A stretch of DNA of 63,082 nucleotides from Magnetococcales bacterium (GTDB taxonomy: Bacteria; Pseudomonadota; Magnetococcia; Magnetococcales; Magnetaquicoccaceae), in assembly GCA_011089965.1 (NCBI GenBank), contig JAANAU010000020.1, positions 1-63,082 on the forward strand, in the 5' to 3' direction. Positions 55,718-63,082 of this stretch are shown here, piece by piece. The notes under the pieces are model-generated. The model was not told the origin of the DNA, made no database searches, and saw only the letters and a list, made by a program, of their open reading frames with translations. The position numbers and the translations under genes are program-made. Every line of letters starts with the position of its first letter. The first letter of the stretch is position 1.

Positions 55718-57909
55718 AACGGTTTGTTCTCTCTTCTCGGCACGGCTATCTGCTGTTGGTGCTGCTGGTGGTCGCCATCATCACCTTCCTGACCGCGCAA
55801 GGGCTGCACGGTGCGGTGGCAGTGAGCAGTGGCGACTATGGGATGCTCTTTCTGATCCTGCTCTATGTCAATCTGTTTCTGGTATTGGCTCTGGGTTTTC
55901 TGGTGCTGCGCCACGTCTTCCGACTGTGGCTGGACCGGCGCCAGCGACGCACCGGCTCGATGCTGCGCACCCGCATGGCCTTGATGTTCGTGGCCTTGTC
56001 GTTGCTGCCCACCCTGATCATTGCCATGCTCTCGGTCAACTTTCTCAACCGTGGGGTGGACTCCTGGTTTTCCGACCGGATTGCCCGCGCCATGGACACG
56101 GCCCTGGAGGTCTCCCGTGCCTATTACCGGGAGAGTCAACGCAACATCCGTCACGATGCCGAAGGGATCGTCCGCAACCGCGCCTTGGCCAGCTCCCTGA
56201 CCCTGGATGATGACGAGGCACTCTCGGCCATTCTGGAGGTCGAACGGATGGCGCGCGGCCTGGATGAAGTGGCGATCCTGCGTCCGGATGGCACCCGGAT
56301 TGCCCGGGCGGGGGAGCTGCCCTTTGACCCTCTGCCCGATCTGGATGCGATCATGGATGGCTCCTCCCGCGCCCTGGTGGTCACCAGCGATGCCGGGGAA
56401 CGGGTGCGCGCCTTTGTCCCGTTGGACGACAACTATGTCCTTTCCACCGGCCACTGGATCGACCGGCAGATCCTCGGTCAACTGGAAACCATTGAAGCCG
56501 TTTATGTCGATTACCGCAACCTGCGTGCCTCTCACGGATTGCTGAAGGCCAACCATACCGTGACATTGGCCCTGATCGCCGTGTTGTTGCTCCTGGCCGC
56601 CATCTGGTCCGGCTTCCGGATCGCCGATGATCTGACCAACCCCATTGCCGAATTGATCGTGGGGGCACGCAAGGTGGCCATCGGGGATCTCTCGGTCACG
56701 CTGTCTGTCACCGGCAATGACGAACTGGCCACCCTGATGGCAGCCTTCAATGCCATGACCCGCAAACTTCAGGAAAACCACGAAGAGCTGCAAGAGACCA
56801 ATGCCCTGCTGGAAGAGCGCCGCCGCTTCATGGCCGCCATCGTGCAACACATCTCGGCTGGCGTGATCAGCGTCAACCGCAGCGGGGAGATCACCCTCAT
56901 GAATCCTGCTGCCGGCATGCTGTTGGGCATCGATGGTCCCCTGGCCATTGGTCAGCACTATCGCGCCCTGCTGCCGGACGCGATGTTGACCGCACTGTCG
57001 CAACGGGATCCGCGCGGCCCCGGCATCATCGCCACCCAGTTTCAAATGCAGATCCAGGGTGCAGATCGCACCTATACCCTGATGGTCCGGGTCACACCCC
57101 TCGATGATGGGGCAGGAGCCAGTCACGGCTTTATCACCACCTTCGATGACATCTCCGACATCCTGCTGGCCCAACGCAGCCATGCCTGGAGCGAGGTGGC
57201 CCGCCGCATTGCCCACGAAATCAAAAACCCCCTGACCCCGATTCAGCTCTGGGCACAACGGCTGCGCCGCAAATACATGAAGCATCAAGCCGACTCCTGC
57301 CCGGATTGGCAGGTGCTCGACGAGGGCACCAATGCCATCATCAATCAGGTCGAAGAGTTGCGCATCCTGGTCAATGAGTTTTCCACCTTTGCCCGCCTGC
57401 CTCGACCGGAACTGACCCCGAACGACCTGCATGCGGGTATCCAGGAGGTGTTGCTGCTCCATCGGGCAGAACTGGAAAAAATTACCGTAACCACTGATTT
57501 TTCCAAGGATCTGCCCCTGTTCCCCCATGATCGCGGTCAGATCAAACAGCTCTTCACCAATCTGATCTCCAATGCCCTGGCAGCCATCCGTGAACGCAAT
57601 GCCGCAACGTTTCTTGCCATTTCCACCGAGGTTACGGACAATGGCGCGTGGGTGCGCATCCAGATTGCCGATTCCGGTTCCGGCATCCCCCCGGGCGACC
57701 GGGATCGCATCTTTGAACCCTACTTCACGACCAAGGCAACCGGGGTTGGACTGGGCATGGCGATTGTCAAGAAAATCGTGGAAGATCATGGAGGCTCCAT
57801 CCGCATTCGCCAGTCCCAATGGGACGGTGCCCTGATCGAGATCCGACTGCCGATCCACACCAATCCGCTCCCGGTCACCACCAGCCCAGAGCATGCGAGT
57901 CACACATGA
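55714..57909 (+). CDS. ntrY: NtrY-like membrane sensor histidine kinase
   Basis: The 731-residue protein has N-terminal membrane helices (about 10-110), a periplasmic sensor region, and a further span near 285-305 (LALIAVLLLLAAIWSGF). A HAMP domain follows (DDLTNPIAELIVGARKVAIGDLS), then a PAS domain. The HisKA phospho-acceptor helix is WSEVARRIAHEIKNPLTPIQLWAQRL. The ATPase motifs are NLISNALAAI, IADSGSGIP and GVGLGMAIVKKI. Order and coupling to the next gene suggest it phosphorylates the NtrX-like regulator. The sensed signal (nitrogen, redox or envelope) cannot be read. Confidence 0.9.
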   Translation: MKRFVLSSRHGYLLLVLLVVAIITFLTAQGLHGAVAVSSGDYGMLFLILLYVNLFLVLALGFLVLRHVFRLWLDRRQRRTGSMLRTRMALMFVALSLLPTLIIAMLSVNFLNRGVDSWFSDRIARAMDTALEVSRAYYRESQRNIRHDAEGIVRNRALASSLTLDDDEALSAILEVERMARGLDEVAILRPDGTRIARAGELPFDPLPDLDAIMDGSSRALVVTSDAGERVRAFVPLDDNYVLSTGHWIDRQILGQLETIEAVYVDYRNLRASHGLLKANHTVTLALIAVLLLLAAIWSGFRIADDLTNPIAELIVGARKVAIGDLSVTLSVTGNDELATLMAAFNAMTRKLQENHEELQETNALLEERRRFMAAIVQHISAGVISVNRSGEITLMNPAAGMLLGIDGPLAIGQHYRALLPDAMLTALSQRDPRGPGIIATQFQMQIQGADRTYTLMVRVTPLDDGAGASHGFITTFDDISDILLAQRSHAWSEVARRIAHEIKNPLTPIQLWAQRLRRKYMKHQADSCPDWQVLDEGTNAIINQVEELRILVNEFSTFARLPRPELTPNDLHAGIQEVLLLHRAELEKITVTTDFSKDLPLFPHDRGQIKQLFTNLISNALAAIRERNAATFLAISTEVTDNGAWVRIQIADSGSGIPPGDRDRIFEPYFTTKATGVGLGMAIVKKIVEDHGGSIRIRQSQWDGALIEIRLPIHTNPLPVTTSPEHASHT

Positions 57910-59288
57910 ACCGAACCGTTCTCATCATCGATGACGAAGAGGCCATTCGTTTCAGCCTGCGGGGTATTCTGGAGGACGAAGAGTATTCCGTACTCGAAGC
58001 CGCTTCCGGCGAACAGGGACTTGCGATTCTGGAACAGCAGGATGTCGCAGCGGTTCTGCTGGACATCTGGATGGCCGGGATCGATGGCATTGAAACCTTG
58101 CGCCGCATCAAGGCCGCAGAAAAAAGTCGCGCACGGGAATCCGAAATTCCGGTGATCATGATGTCCGGACACGGCACCATCGAAACCGCCGTCTCGGCCA
58201 CCAAAGAGGGGGCTTATGATTTTCTTGAGAAACCTTTATCATTGGATCGGGTGTTGCTGCTCTTGGAGCGTGCCATCCGCGCCCATGATCTGGCCCGGGA
58301 AAACCGCTTCCTGAAAGCACAAATGGATGCCATTCCGCCGATGATCGGCGATTCCGCGGCCATGCGCGCCCTCGAAGAGAAACTGCTGCGCGTGGCCCCG
58401 ACCGAAGGGTGGGTCTTGATCTCGGGTGAAAACGGCACCGGCAAAGAGGTGGCAGCGCGCCGCCTGCACGCCTTGTCCAACCGGGCTTCCGGTCCCTTCA
58501 TTGCCGTCAATTCGGCAGCCATTCCCGAAGAGTCCATCGAGGTGGAGCTGTTCGGCTCTGAAACCACCGGACCCGGCGGCCTGCGCGTCACCCAACCCGG
58601 ACGCTTTGAACAGAGCCATCACGGCACCCTGTTTCTGGACTCCATTGGCGACATGTCCCTCAAGACCCAGGCCAAAATTTTGCGCGCCCTGCAGGAACGA
58701 CGCTTTGAGCGGGTGGGCGGCAGACGGGCCATTCAGGTGGATGTCCGGGTCATGGCCGCCACCAGCAAGGATCTGCAAGAAGAGATCGAGCAGGGCCGCT
58801 TCCGCCAGGATCTCTATTATCGATTGAACGTCATTCCCATCACCGTACCGCCGTTGCGTACACGGGTGGACGACATCAAACCCTTGATCGAGTTCTTTCT
58901 CAAAACCCAGCAAGCCACCCTGCCCCAGCAGCGATCCTTTTCTCCGGCAGCCATGGCCTGTCTCAAAAACTATCATTGGCCAGGCAATGTCCGGGAGTTG
59001 AAAAATCTGGTGGAACGGCTCCTGATCATGGCCCCGGGATCGATCATCGATCCCGAGGATCTCCCGGATTTCATCCATATCAAACCCGGAGAGAGAGCGA
59101 CCTCCAGCACCCCATGGGACACCCTGCTGGAAAACGAAAACCTCCGCGATGCCCGCATCGCCTTTGAGCGGATCTTTCTGAAAACGCAACTGGCGCGTCA
59201 TAACGGCAACATCTCGCGCACTGCCGAGGTGATCGGCATGGAGCGGTCAGCACTGCATCGCAAATTAAAGACTCTTGGTCTGGATTAA
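57906..59288 (+). CDS. ntrX: NtrX-like response regulator with divergent AAA+ domain
   Basis: The ATG at 57906 overlaps the kinase stop (ATGA). The 460-residue protein has a receiver domain with acceptor Asp53 (LLDIWMAG). Its AAA+ domain has Walker A GENGTGK (174-180). The GAFTGA loop that contacts sigma-54 is absent: after VELFGSE comes a short TTGPGGLRVTQPGRFEQ. The Walker B glutamate is Ser246 (LFLDSIGDM). A Fis-type HTH closes it (NISRTAEVIGMERSALHRKLKTLGL). Lack of GAFTGA is usual for NtrX; the Walker B change is less so. It probably regulates without sigma-54 activation. Confidence 0.88.
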   Translation: MNRTVLIIDDEEAIRFSLRGILEDEEYSVLEAASGEQGLAILEQQDVAAVLLDIWMAGIDGIETLRRIKAAEKSRARESEIPVIMMSGHGTIETAVSATKEGAYDFLEKPLSLDRVLLLLERAIRAHDLARENRFLKAQMDAIPPMIGDSAAMRALEEKLLRVAPTEGWVLISGENGTGKEVAARRLHALSNRASGPFIAVNSAAIPEESIEVELFGSETTGPGGLRVTQPGRFEQSHHGTLFLDSIGDMSLKTQAKILRALQERRFERVGGRRAIQVDVRVMAATSKDLQEEIEQGRFRQDLYYRLNVIPITVPPLRTRVDDIKPLIEFFLKTQQATLPQQRSFSPAAMACLKNYHWPGNVRELKNLVERLLIMAPGSIIDPEDLPDFIHIKPGERATSSTPWDTLLENENLRDARIAFERIFLKTQLARHNGNISRTAEVIGMERSALHRKLKTLGLD

Positions 59289-59302
59289 CAAGGAGCCGTC
59301 TC

Positions 59303-60514
59303 ATGAAACCCCTGGATCCGGTGGTCATCGATAAAATCCTGACACAATATGATCAACAGAAAAAAACCTATCAGGATTTTCTTGATCGCACCCTCACCTT
59401 GATCCAGGAATTCATTGTCCCGGATGGCCCCAAGGTCCATTCGATCATCGGACGCATCAAGGAAAAAGAGAGCCTGGCAGAAAAACTCAACCAGCCCAAA
59501 GAGGCGTATGCCCGCCTGAACGACATTCCGGATATTGCCGGCATCCGCATCATCACCTACTTTGAGGAGGAGGTGCAGGTAATTGCGGAGATCATCCGCC
59601 GGGAGTTCAATGTTTCGGCCTCGCCCGAACACTCCAAGATTCTGAGTGCAGATCCCCACCGTTTCGGGTATCACTCCACCAACCTGCAAGTCGGACTGCT
59701 CGACAACCGGCTGGAGTTGATCGAATATCGTCGCTTTCGCGGTTTTCTGGTCGAGTTGCAGATCCGTTCGGTTTTGCAGCATGCCTGGCTGGAGATCAAC
59801 AAACATCTGGGTTTTCAGACCCGGGAGCACTGTCCGCCCCAGAAGCAGCGTGAATATGCCCGCATCACGGCCCTGTTCGAGCTGGCCGATCAGGAACTCA
59901 ATCAGATCAAGTCGTTTTCCTATCAACCCAAGAAGGCAACACGTCTGGAACTTCTGCCGGGAGATCCGCTCCCCCCCTTGCCGGAACTCCCCTCGGAGAC
60001 CCTGCCACCCATCGAGGAGGAATCCGCCGCGCTGCCGCCACCTGCCACAACCCCTGCCTTGCTGGAAAAAATTCCAGCCAGTTGTCTGATTCGCCATGAG
60101 GAGATGGAACGGTTTGTCCTCGAAAACCGACTGCTCACCGCCTATGATCGCCGCATTGCCGACCATTACGACACGCGTCTGATCTTCAAGACCCAGAGCA
60201 TCATCACCCTGACCGAAGCCTGTTGTCAGTTGGATATCGCCTCGATTGCCGAGGCCGGCGAGTTGATCCGGAATCACGAAAAACGGATCAAGCCCATGGC
60301 CAGGATATTATTGGGCGATCCGACAGTCATCAAGTATGAACACATCTCACGCGGCGTGACCCTGCTGGTGATCTGCGCCATCCTGGCTGCCAAGAGCGGT
60401 CACACCAACACGGTCTTTCAATTCATCAACCGCTACCACCTTGAGAACGATCCGACCAGCACCGGCATTGCCTCCGAGTTGATCGATTGTTTGCAAGAGC
60501 ATCTGACTCCGTAA
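59303..60514 (+). CDS. RelA/SpoT synthetase-domain protein
   Basis: The 403-residue protein has a (p)ppGpp-synthetase-type domain in residues about 40-190: IIGRIKEKESLAEKL, LNDIPDIAGIRIITYFEEEV, DPHRFGYHSTNLQVGL and VELQIRSVLQHAWLEINKHLGF, which carry the family's basic and acidic catalytic positions. There is no HD hydrolase domain and no TGS/ACT. A Pro/Glu-rich linker (PLPPLPELPSETLPPIEEE) separates a helical C-terminal domain of about 150 residues that I do not recognise. It starts 14 nt after ntrX with an AGGAG site. It could be a small alarmone synthetase or a related pyrophosphokinase. Confidence 0.8.
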   Translation: MKPLDPVVIDKILTQYDQQKKTYQDFLDRTLTLIQEFIVPDGPKVHSIIGRIKEKESLAEKLNQPKEAYARLNDIPDIAGIRIITYFEEEVQVIAEIIRREFNVSASPEHSKILSADPHRFGYHSTNLQVGLLDNRLELIEYRRFRGFLVELQIRSVLQHAWLEINKHLGFQTREHCPPQKQREYARITALFELADQELNQIKSFSYQPKKATRLELLPGDPLPPLPELPSETLPPIEEESAALPPPATTPALLEKIPASCLIRHEEMERFVLENRLLTAYDRRIADHYDTRLIFKTQSIITLTEACCQLDIASIAEAGELIRNHEKRIKPMARILLGDPTVIKYEHISRGVTLLVICAILAAKSGHTNTVFQFINRYHLENDPTSTGIASELIDCLQEHLTP

Positions 60515-60526
60515 CCAACTCTTTGG

Positions 60527-62752
60527 TCATTGGGCCTTCCTGGCACACCAGAAAGACCAGGGGCAATAGTATAAATCGACCCGGTGCTCTCCAGGGGGAA
60601 CAATCAATCCCGTAAAGGTATGATCCACGGGAAACAGCCGTACAGGTTGTCCATCCAGGTATCCGTTCCAGTCCGGATGGAAGGTATTGGAGATCATCAG
60701 AATACCGGTACGAGAAAAACGCACCTGCAACCGTTCCAGATCAGGTGCATGCTCCAGCCACTCCACTTCAGCCTTTCCAGAGCCATCTCCCTCCAGGACA
60801 GGCCCTTGATGCAGATCGGCGCGGGTCGTCACGAAAGCCGTTGTTGCCAACCTCTCCAGGGGGGCACGGGAGAGCGCGTCCAGCACCCCTTGCGCATCGG
60901 CATAGGTCTGCACACGAAACAACCCAAATGCACGCGGCATGGTCCCGGAGAGTCGGTAGACCCGCATCCTGGCCATCTCCGGGCAGAATTGTTCATCGCG
61001 CAGTTTTTGCCGCTCTTCCTGCCACAAGGAAGAGATATGATATGGCACCTCTTCTTCGAGAGTCAGTTCAGGATCATCCAAAGGAGATCGCGAAAGAATG
61101 AACCGGGTATTGGCCAAAGCCAACAGCTTGAGGTTGGCCCCTTCAGCCAGACGCTCTGCGGAGCGGTTGCAATCGAGTGGTCGGGCGGGATAGAGATAAA
61201 GATGATGCGCAAATGAAAGTTTTGTATTAAACTTTTCATAGTATTCTGCTTGCGGGGCAACAGACAACGGCTTCAACACCTGCTTCCAATAATCATAATA
61301 GTGGATAGGATACAGAGCCGAAATCCCATCCACGGCATCCAATCCATAGGCATTCACCAGCCCAGGATAACTCCGATACGAGGCCACCCGAAACGGTTCA
61401 CGACTTTCCGAACGCATCCGTTGGGCAATCTGTCTGATTCCTGGATTCGACAACAACTCTTCCTGAGTGCCATTGACAGGAATACGATCCCACATTTCAT
61501 GACTTTGCAACCAGGCACGCACCAGGATCATGCATGCCAACACGGTCACCAGCCCACGCACCAGCATCGGTTTCCTTGCCAGGGATTGTCCCAACACCTG
61601 CGCACAAAAAAGGATCAGGGGGAGATGAATATACTCCAAGGCCCGTTCCGGGCGGATCGCACTGTTGAGGTGCTGACTCGGCACAAAGAAAAAAATCAAC
61701 GGCCAGCACTGGGTCAACAGAATGAAGGCGACCGGAAAACCAAACCGCTTCAGTTCGCTCCAACGCCGGGTGCGCCAGACATGCCCAAGCAACACCCCTG
61801 TTGCCACACCGCTGACGGTCAACAGATACAGATACTCCCGTTGATGCTTGAGCAACGGGAGCAGATTGCCCATCACACCCCAATAGACCTGCTTGATGAC
61901 CAACAACAAGGCACCGGGTATGGCATGCCATTGGTCTGTGTTCAGCCAATGAAACAGATTGGATCCTTTGGCATCGATCCCAAAAACGATACGATGGGAG
62001 AAACCGAGATTGCGCATCACCGCGATCAATACCGGAGCCGCAGCAATCACGGCTCCTGCGGCAAACAAGAGCAACACGACCCATGATGTCGGCTTGCGCA
62101 ACGGTTCGGCAAACAGGAAATACAATCCAATGGTGATCAGGGCATAGGGCAGATTGGCCACGGTCGAGCTGACCACGCCCATGGACAATCCCAGCCCGAA
62201 CGCCATGATCCAGGCCCAGCGCCTGCCGGGGTCATCGGTCAGTCTGGCAAGCATCCAGATCCAACCCGGGGCAATGGCAAAATACCAATTAAAAAACAGA
62301 TCCCAGAAGGAGATAAAAACCACCCAACCATAATAACAACTGAAAACAACAGCTATCCATGAATCCACAAAAAAACGTCGTGTAAACAGTAAAAATGAAA
62401 AGCAAATTGCAATAGTTATAAATGTTATCTTGTAAACCAGATACGCCGTCAAAGGGGGCAACCACATGAACAACAGAGTCGAAGCACCCCACACGGGTTG
62501 ATCAATGGCCAGACGATCCGTACCGCCGATCTGCACGTCATCACGGAACGTCCATCCATGCGCACTCCAATCCGCACCATGCCGGATCAGACGCGGGATC
62601 AACCCATCTGCCCCATCCAGCACATCCAGTGCCGCTTGCGGGCTGGACCAGACATAGGGCCACACCGTCACCAGGATCATCAACACCGCAAAGCCTACAG
62701 CCTGCCAGTGCACAGAAATCACACGCATCAACGATCTCAATCTCAATCTCAC
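60527..62752 (-). CDS. Large multi-spanning membrane protein, YfhO-like (GT-C fold)
   Basis: The 741-residue protein starts with MRLRLRSLMRVISVHW; the Met at 62728 is an alternative start. About eleven membrane spans occupy the first 420 residues. The C-terminal 300 residues are extracytoplasmic and end with ILMISNTFHPDWNGYLDGQPVRLFPVDHTFTGLIVPPGEHRVDLYYCPW, the terminal module of YfhO-type proteins. Such proteins are linked to glycosylation of lipoteichoic acids or surface glycans; the substrate here is unknown. It is convergent with the RelA-like gene, 12 nt apart. A local AT-rich stretch lies near 62290-62430. Confidence 0.75.
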   Translation of the reverse strand: MRLRLRSLMRVISVHWQAVGFAVLMILVTVWPYVWSSPQAALDVLDGADGLIPRLIRHGADWSAHGWTFRDDVQIGGTDRLAIDQPVWGASTLLFMWLPPLTAYLVYKITFITIAICFSFLLFTRRFFVDSWIAVVFSCYYGWVVFISFWDLFFNWYFAIAPGWIWMLARLTDDPGRRWAWIMAFGLGLSMGVVSSTVANLPYALITIGLYFLFAEPLRKPTSWVVLLLFAAGAVIAAAPVLIAVMRNLGFSHRIVFGIDAKGSNLFHWLNTDQWHAIPGALLLVIKQVYWGVMGNLLPLLKHQREYLYLLTVSGVATGVLLGHVWRTRRWSELKRFGFPVAFILLTQCWPLIFFFVPSQHLNSAIRPERALEYIHLPLILFCAQVLGQSLARKPMLVRGLVTVLACMILVRAWLQSHEMWDRIPVNGTQEELLSNPGIRQIAQRMRSESREPFRVASYRSYPGLVNAYGLDAVDGISALYPIHYYDYWKQVLKPLSVAPQAEYYEKFNTKLSFAHHLYLYPARPLDCNRSAERLAEGANLKLLALANTRFILSRSPLDDPELTLEEEVPYHISSLWQEERQKLRDEQFCPEMARMRVYRLSGTMPRAFGLFRVQTYADAQGVLDALSRAPLERLATTAFVTTRADLHQGPVLEGDGSGKAEVEWLEHAPDLERLQVRFSRTGILMISNTFHPDWNGYLDGQPVRLFPVDHTFTGLIVPPGEHRVDLYYCPWSFWCARKAQ

Positions 62753-62907
62753 GGAACGATCCTCTGAACCGCCTTATGAAAGAGCCGGCCAACCTGACCG
62801 GGTTTGACAAACAAGGCTAACCGCGACGGGATATGCTGTTTCTCCTGGCCGGGCAGGGCCGTTTGATGATTCTTAACAGGATGATCCGTCAAGAGTCACA
62901 CACCAAC
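62753..62907. other. Upstream region of the YfhO-like gene
   Basis: These 155 nt contain no gene and no clear promoter. They separate the minus-strand membrane protein from the dispersed repeat. Confidence 0.4.
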
Positions 62908-63082
62908 ATCAGGGGTCCAGGGGGGTTACCCCCCTGGTGGGGTCCAGGGGCGAAGCCACTGGGACTTTAATCTTTTAAATCTTTTAAATCTTTTAAATCT
63001 TTTAAATCTTTTAAATCTTTTAAATCTTTTAAATCTTTTAAATCTTTTAAATCTTTTAAATCTTTTAAATCTTTTAAATCTT
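62908..63082 (+). repeat. Dispersed repeat (copy B) running into a 9-bp VNTR
   Basis: Positions 62908-62951 are identical to 30549-30592, including the CCAGGGGGG/CCCCCCTGG hairpin. The second hairpin carries a GAA loop and one stem mismatch. From 62971 to the window edge the 9-bp unit TCTTTTAAA repeats perfectly about 12.4 times. Copy A has only degenerate units of this type, so the VNTR is expanded here. The right end of the element is outside the window. Confidence 0.85.

Noticed and set aside
55597-57903. 768-codon minus-strand frame opposite the NtrY-like kinase
   Set aside because: His/Gly/Gln-rich shadow; the plus strand encodes clear HAMP, HisKA and HATPase motifs.

Overview
The window comes from a Gram-negative, GC-moderate proteobacterium. 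This follows from LpxC, a two-partner-secretion exoprotein, a TAT-exported nitrous oxide reductase and an NtrY/NtrX pair beside a complete mur/fts (dcw) cluster. The mix of sulfur-globule-like protein, nos genes, giant exoprotein and an abundant GC-hairpin/AT-microsatellite repeat would fit the Magnetococcia or a related deep proteobacterial lineage. That placement is inference with modest confidence.

Layout. (1) 1-7930, minus strand: the N-terminal 2,643 codons of a giant filamentous-haemagglutinin-type exoprotein that runs off the left edge, with a roughly 370-nt upstream leader. (2) 8316-9724: a CRISPR array of 18 good repeats plus one degenerate terminal repeat, read leftward, with its leader at 9725-9912. 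(3) 9913-21409, minus strand: a type III-A CRISPR-Cas operon. In transcription order it is a CARF protein with a C-terminal HTH-like region, cas10/csm1, csm2, an embedded MntA/HepT toxin-antitoxin pair, csm3, csm4, csm5, cas6, a CARF-HEPN ribonuclease, cas1 and cas2. A two-repeat relic CRISPR lies just upstream of the operon (21633-21743), so the cas block is flanked by the same repeat on both sides. (4) 21756-24699, minus strand: a small coiled-coil membrane protein, DNA topoisomerase III, and a Gly/Asn/Trp-rich secreted protein resembling sulfur globule proteins. (5) 24968-33040, plus strand: nosR, nosZ, nosD, nosF, nosY, nosL for N2O respiration. There are striking stacked palindromes, including a perfect FNR-type site, before nosZ, and a MITE-like repeat between nosD and nosF. 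(6) 33564-35398: PiT phosphate transporter and its DUF47 partner, ending in a textbook terminator. (7) 35476-35883: RNase P RNA. (8) 35990-55128: the dcw cluster rsmH-ftsL-ftsI-murE-murF-mraY-murD-ftsW-murG-murC-murB-ddl-ftsQ-ftsA-ftsZ, then lpxC. Most genes overlap or nearly touch, and mraZ is absent. (9) 55184-60514: a DUF4390 protein, NtrY-like kinase, NtrX-like regulator and a RelA/SpoT-domain protein. (10) 60527-62752, minus strand: a large multi-spanning YfhO-like membrane protein. (11) The right edge holds a second copy of the dispersed repeat, ending in a 9-bp VNTR.

How the parts work together. The CRISPR block looks functionally complete: adaptation (Cas1-Cas2), crRNA processing (Cas6), the Csm complex with intact HD, GGDD and Csm3 Asp motifs, and two CARF proteins able to sense cyclic oligoadenylate. 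The HepT/MntA pair is translationally wired into the middle of this operon and is the most unusual feature of the window. The nos genes encode a complete N2O reductase with its electron donor and copper-site assembly machinery. The dcw cluster covers the cytoplasmic peptidoglycan precursor steps from MurB to MurG, and the divisome core.
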